Source: Tolypeutes matacus
Taxonomy: Eukaryota; Chordata; Mammalia; Cingulata; Chlamyphoridae
Assembly: GCA_026826555.1 (NCBI GenBank)
Contig: JAKSZT010054304.1
Coordinates: 30,103,807 to 30,167,806, forward strand
Direction of reading: 5' to 3'
Length of the DNA stretch: 64,000 nucleotides
Part shown: positions 58,680 through 64,000 of the stretch, piece by piece
Layout: the number at the start of each line of letters is the position of its first letter
Position numbering within the stretch: position 1 is the first letter of the stretch
Notes under the pieces: generated by a model
The model's database searches: none
What the model was told of the DNA's origin: nothing
The model's input: only the letters and a program-made list of their open reading frames with translations
Translations under genes and position numbers: made by a program

Positions 58680-61600
58680 AAATGATTAATGTAAGTAATT
58701 ATTGGACAGTAATAACATTGAATGTTAATGGATTAAACTCACCTGTCAAGAGACACAGATGGCAGAATTGGTAAGGAAATATGACCCATCTATATGCTGC
58801 CTAAAAGAAACCCACCTTAGACCCAGGGAGGCAATGAAGCGGAAAGTGAATGTTTGGAAAACAATTCTACAAGCAAACAAGAAACAAAAAAGGATGGGAG
58901 TAGCTATACTAAAATCTGACAAAAAAGACATTAAATGCAAAACTCTTGTAAAAAACAATGACAGACACTATATAGTACTAACAGGGGTAATCTTTCAAGA
59001 AGAAAGAACAATCATAAGCATTTATACACCTAACCAGGATGCCTCAAAATACATGAGGCAAACACTGGAAAAGCTAAGTGGAGAAATAGATGCCTCTACT
59101 TACTATACTGGGGGACTTTAATACACCATTATCACCATTAGAAAAAACATCTTGACAGAGAATCAATAAAGAAACAAAGACTTTGCATAATACATTAGAT
59201 GATCTGGACCTAATAGACATATACAGAACATTACACCCAAATACAGCAGGATACACATTCTTCTCACATGCACATGGATCATTCTCCAGGATAGACCACA
59301 TTCTAAGCCACAGAACAACTCTCAAGGAATTCAGAATGATTGGAAGTATACAAAGTAATTTCTCTGACCACAATGGAATGAAGCTGGGAATCAGTAAGAG
59401 CCAGAGAAACAGATTAGGTGCAAAGATATGGAAATTAAATAACCCACTCTTAGACAAACAGTGGGTGAAGGAGGAAATCTCAAAAGAAATCAGTAACTAC
59501 CTTGAAATGAATAAATATTACAAGACAATGTATCAAAACCTATGGGATACATAAAAAGTTGTCCTGAGAGGAAAATTTATAACTATAAATGTCTATTAAA
59601 AAAGAAAAAGAGCTAAAATCAAAGACCTAACTGCACATCAGATGTAGTAGAAAAAGAACAACAAACTAACCCAAAAGGAAATAGAAAGAAGGAAATAACA
59701 AATATTAGAACAGAACTAAATGGAACAGAAATTAAGAAAGCACTAGAAATAATAAACAAAACCCGAATCTGGTTCTTTGAGAAGATCCATAAAATTGACA
59801 AATCCTTATCTAGAATAACAAAGAAAAAAAGAGAGAAGATGTAAATACATAAAATAAGAAATGAAGATGGAAATATCACCACTAACCCCTCAGAAATAAA
59901 GAGAATAATTGAAAAATTATATGCCAACAAGATGGCTAATTTAGATGAAATGGACAAATTCTTAGAAACACACAAGCAGCTTACATTGACCAAAGAAGAA
60001 ATCAATGAACTCAACAGAACAATCACAAATAACAAGGCTGACTTAGTCATCAAAAACCTCCCAACTAAGAAGAGCCCAGGACTAGATGGCTTCACAGGTG
60101 AATTCTTCCAAACATTCTGGAAAGAACTAACACCAATGCTATTTAAACTCTTCCAAAAAATAGAAGTGGAGGGAACATTGCCTAACTTATTCTATGATGA
60201 CAACATCACCCAAATATAACAAAGCCAAACAAAGATGCTACAAGAAAAGAAAACCAGAGACCAATTTCACTTTTTAGATGCTAAAATCCTCAAGAAAATA
60301 CTTTCAAATCATATTCAACAGCACATCAAAGGAATTATACACCATGCCCAAGTGGGTTTTATCCCTGGTATGCAAGGATGGTCCCACATAAGAAAATCAA
60401 TCAATACACCACATAAACAAATCAAAAGAAAAAAAAATCAAATGTTCATCTCATTAGATGCAAGGAAAGTATCAGGAAAGTACAACACCATTTTCTGATA
60501 AAAATACTACAAAAGATAGGCATAGAAGGAAACTTCCTCAACATGGCAAAGGGTATATACAAAAAGCCCACAGCTAACATCATATTCAAAAGAGAAATCC
60601 TAAAATCTTTCCATCTAAGATTGGGAACAAGACAAAGATGCCCACTGTTAATACTCCTATTTAACATTGTGTTAGAAGTACTTGCTCAAGCATATAGACA
60701 GGAGAAATATAAAAAAGGCATCCAAATTGGAAAGGAAGAAGTAAAAATTTCACTGTTTGCAGATGTCATGATATTATATATAGAAAACCCTGAGAAAGCT
60801 AAACAAAGCTTGTTGAGCTTATAAATGAGTTCAGTAAAACCACGGGTTACAAGATCAATGTGCAAAACTCAGTAGCATTTTTTCACACTAATAATGAGCA
60901 ATCTGAGGAGGAAATCAAGAAAAAAATCCCATTTACAATAGCTTCTAAAAGAATCAACTCACTGGGAGTAAATTTAACTAAAGATATAAATGACTTATAT
61001 GAAGAAAACTACACAACACTGTTAATGGAAATCAACGAAGACTTAAATAAATGGAAGAATACTCCCTGTTCATGGATAGGAAGACTAAACATCATTAAGA
61101 TGTCTATCCTACCCAAAGTGATCCTCAGATTTAATGCAATCCCAATAAAAATCATCACAGCATTTTTTACTGACTAACCATGAAAAACTAACTATGAAAT
61201 TTATCTGGAAGTGCAAGAGGATCCGAATAGCCAAAGACATATTGAAATAGAAAATTGCAATTGGAGGGATTACACTACATGACTTAAAAACATGCTACAA
61301 AGCTACAGTGGTCAAAACTGCATGGTATTGGCATAAGGAAAGACACACAATGGACTGAATTGAGTATTCTGATATAGATCCTCCCATATACAGTCAATTG
61401 ATTTTTGACAAGGCCACCAATCCCATTCAACTTGGAGAGAATGCCCTTGTCAAAAATTGGTGCTTGGTGAACTGAATATCCATATCCAAAAGAATGAGAG
61501 AGGAATACCATCTTACACCATATACAAAAATTAACTCAAGATGTATCAAAGATCTAAATATAAAAGCCAAGACCATAAAGACCTTGGAAGATAATGTAGG

Positions 61601-62458
61601 AAAGCATCTACAGGATCTTATAAGAGTAAATGGTTTCATGAACTTCACATTGAAAGCACGAGCAGTGTAAGAAAAAATAGACAAATGGGACCACCTCAAA
61701 ATTTAAAACTTTTGCACCTCAAAGCAGTTTGTCAAGAAAGTGAAAAGACAGCCTACCCAATGGGAGAAAATATTTGGTAACCATATATCTGATAAAAGCC
61801 TATTATCTATTATATATAAAGAAATCCTGCACCTCAAAAATAAAAAAGACAACCCATTTTAAAAATGAGTAAGTGATTTGAATAGATACTTCTCCAAAGA
61901 AGAAATACAAATGGCTTTAAAGCACGTGAAAATGTGCTCAATATCACTAGCTACTAGGGAAATGCAAATCAAAACTACAATGAAATATCATCTTACACCC
62001 ATTAGACTGGCGGTTATTAAAAAACAGGGTTACAAATGTTGGAGAGGATGTGGAGGAATGGGAAACCTCATCCAAAGCTGGTGGGAATGTAGAATGGTGC
62101 AGCCATTGTAGAGGACAGTTTGGTGTTTCCTCTGAAAACTAACTATAGAGCTGACGTACGATCCAGCAATTCATCTGCTGGGTATATACACAGAAGAACT
62201 GAAAGCAAGGACACAAACAGATATATGCACATCAATGTTCATAGTTGTTATTCACTATTGTCAAAAGTTGGAATCAATTTTTGCCCTTCAACATATGAAT
62301 GAATAAATAAATTGTGGTATATATATACACAATGGAATATTACTCAGCTATAGGAAGGAATACAGTATTAACACATGGGATAACATGGATGAATCTTGAA
62401 GACTTTATGTTTAGTGAAGCAAGCCAAGCACTGAAGGACAGATATTACATGACCTAGC
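58680..62458 (+). pseudogene. L1-c ORF2, broken in many places
   Basis: Endonuclease peptides (CLKETHL at about 58797, in place of CLQETHL; SRIDHILSHRT near 59288), reverse transcriptase (KSPGLDGFTGEF near 60075, GTRQRCPL near 60628, FADVM near 60758 where FADDM is expected) and the cysteine-rich end ([20 protein letters not shown] near 62031) follow in order. At least seven frame changes or stops break it. The second catalytic aspartate of the FADD box is Val, so this copy would be inactive even without the other breaks. Confidence 0.88.
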
Positions 62459-64000
62459 TGATATGAATTAAGCAAACTGAGCAGACTCACAGAGCTAAAG
62501 TCTGGAAGATAGGTTTCTAGGAAATAGGAAGGGAGAAGAGTGTTGTGAGCCAATGCCCCTATGAGCAAAAGCTATGATATTGTGGAAGTGTATTTTTGTA
62601 CAGTGGTGGGGCATGACAGTAGTGTAATGATATTGTTGTGATGGGCGGTGCAGATTTTTCAGTTGTGTGGGATAAGGAGTGTTGGTTAGACTGTCCATGG
62701 AACTGGGGGCGGGGAGAGTTGAGGGAGGGAGCAGGTGAATAGTGGGGATTAGCAGGTACATGGTTGAAATTACAATGTTGAAAATGCTCTGTTGGCAATA
62801 TGACAAGTGAGGGTTGCTGGTTTGGGGTGTTGGATGTGTAGGGTATTCAGGCAGGGCACACCTGGGGCAGGCTTTTAGGGAGTGTGTGAGTGTTCCTTGC
62901 CATAGTGTGTTATACACCTGGGTGGAGACCCACATAATGAGCTGCAAGTTTGTGGACTTCCATCCTGGGGAGGCCCACTATGTTCTCAATAAGAGGGGCA
63001 AGAGTCTCTCAAAAGCATAGGTGGTGCTCAATAGGGGAGGACAGACCAGTGTGTCAAGCCCTCAGTGTTGTTGCAAGTAACTATGAATATTGTCTTTTGA
63101 GGAGTGAAGCCTGATGGTTGTCATGGGTCCCGAGGGGAGGGAAAGGGAGGAATATAATAGATGGAACAGGGAGTATTTAGGGGCAATGGAAGTGTTCTGC
63201 ATGATCTTGCAATGATGGATACAGGCCATGTTAAATTTCATCAAAAATTTATAAAAAGTGTATGGTCTAAAATGTAAACCATAATGTAAAAATTGACCAT
63301 GGTTGGTAGCTATGTTTCAATATTTGTACATCAGCTATAACAAACATACCATCCACATGTAAAGTGTTATTAATAGGGGAAGGTAGAAAAATGGGAAGAT
63401 GTTGGGTATATGGGAGTCCCCTGTATTCAGTATGTGACTTTGCTGTAAACTAAAACTTCTTTGAAGACAAAATGAAAAAAGTAAGACACTGGGGGAATAA
63501 ATGGAAGAAAATATCACTGTGCATATAGGGCAACAGATCTTACAGTGATGAAAGGCAAAATGTCACAAAAATTTTAAAATATTTTTTCATTAATTCTTAT
63601 TTTCCCAAATTTTTTATATATTTTTAATTTTTTTTGTATTTTATTTCTTATTTTTAAAACTGTCATTATTATTTCATTTTCTCATTAATTGTATTTGGAT
63701 AGTTTATTGACTTCATTTTTGAAGAAGTTTTGGAACACAGAAGGATTTCATCTGTGGCAGGGGAGGATCATTGGTGCACGGTGTCAGTGATGGTGGATGC
63801 TCACCTGGGCAGACATATAAGGCATATGAACGTATGCAAATGTTCATGGGGCATTGTCATGGTGGGTGGAAAGTCACACAATAACTAAAGGAATATCAAA
63901 TTCCCATCTCAGGGAGCTCTGCCACATTCTCTAATGGAACAACAAGAATCCCCTGAGTACAGGGGCAATGACTAGTGAAGGAGGACGGTCCATTGACGGG
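62459..64000 (+). other. L1-c 3' region (start of the long two-module form)
   Basis: Module A runs to about 63480 (ending GTGACTTTGCTGTAAACTAAAA and an A-rich stretch). An AT-rich hinge follows (63560-63700), then module B starts at about 63740 and continues past the window. It is closely collinear with 11395-12700. Confidence 0.8.
62705..62729 (+). other. G-quadruplex-forming motif in L1-c 3' region
   Basis: Runs GGGGG, GGGG, GGG and GGG with loops of 1, 8 and 1 bases. Confidence 0.65.

Larger units (their letters stand above)
58617..64000 (+). mobile_element. L1-c: 5'-truncated L1, running off the window
   Basis: It begins in the ORF1-ORF2 spacer (ACAACTAAAATGATAAGAAG, compare 39077-39130), immediately after the ERV pol sequence. 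ORF2 and the long 3' region follow. It is more diverged from L1-a and L1-b than they are from each other. Its 3' end lies beyond 64000. Confidence 0.88.

Noticed and set aside
1..64000. CRISPR array, prophage or bacterial operon
   Set aside because: There are no regularly spaced short repeats with spacers and no bacterial gene organisation. MIR, L1, SINE and ERV content shows a mammalian genome.

Overview
This 64 kb window is vertebrate, almost certainly mammalian, nuclear DNA. It is AT-rich and dominated by nested retroelements. I recognise no host protein-coding gene, no rRNA or free-standing tRNA gene, and no CRISPR array. The tRNA-derived SINEs share a head reading TGGCTCAA near the A box and GGTTCAAT, GGTTTGAT or GGTTCGGT at the B box. 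Together with the style of the L1 family, they point to a xenarthran (armadillo, sloth or anteater). That is recognition from memory, not a search result.

Layout. 1-2692 is an old ERV-L-like remnant (integrase, then a probable LTR) carrying an antisense L1 tail and a solo LTR with target-site duplication. 3318-6030 is an old, internally deleted L1. 6031-11084 holds no gene I can support. 11085-15850 has a 5'-inverted L1 with a very long 3' region, into which an antisense LTR inserted, then two more L1 ends. 15895-16021 is a GGGA/GGAA microsatellite. 16100-18760 is an ancient L1. 19071-19162 is a SINE with perfect target-site duplications.

The centre is a head-to-head pair of almost full-length L1s. 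One lies on the minus strand at 21058-30424 (called L1-a here). The other lies on the plus strand at 36307-46135 (L1-b). Their 5' ends face each other across about 6 kb that contains a long antisense SINE and an older L1. L1-a is flanked by a 12-bp target-site duplication, which shows that its roughly 2.7 kb 3' region was copied as part of the element. L1-a and L1-b differ by about 5% in the 5' half of ORF2. They are identical over 667 bp of the reverse-transcriptase region, including a shared nonsense codon.

46136-53607 is mostly unique sequence with one SINE, an L1 tail and a clear MIR. 53613-54228 is an antisense solo LTR with a 5-bp duplication. 54471-58616 is the 5' part of an ERV-L-like provirus: LTR, a tRNA-Leu-type primer-binding site, broken gag, and a protease-reverse transcriptase frame with one stop. 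It ends at a 5'-truncated L1 (58617-64000, L1-c) that runs off the window.

The most interesting structure is the L1 3' region. It is 2.6-2.7 kb long, appears to consist of two tandem paralogous modules each ending in an L1-like terminus, and recurs in at least four copies here. All boundaries and divergence figures were judged by eye.
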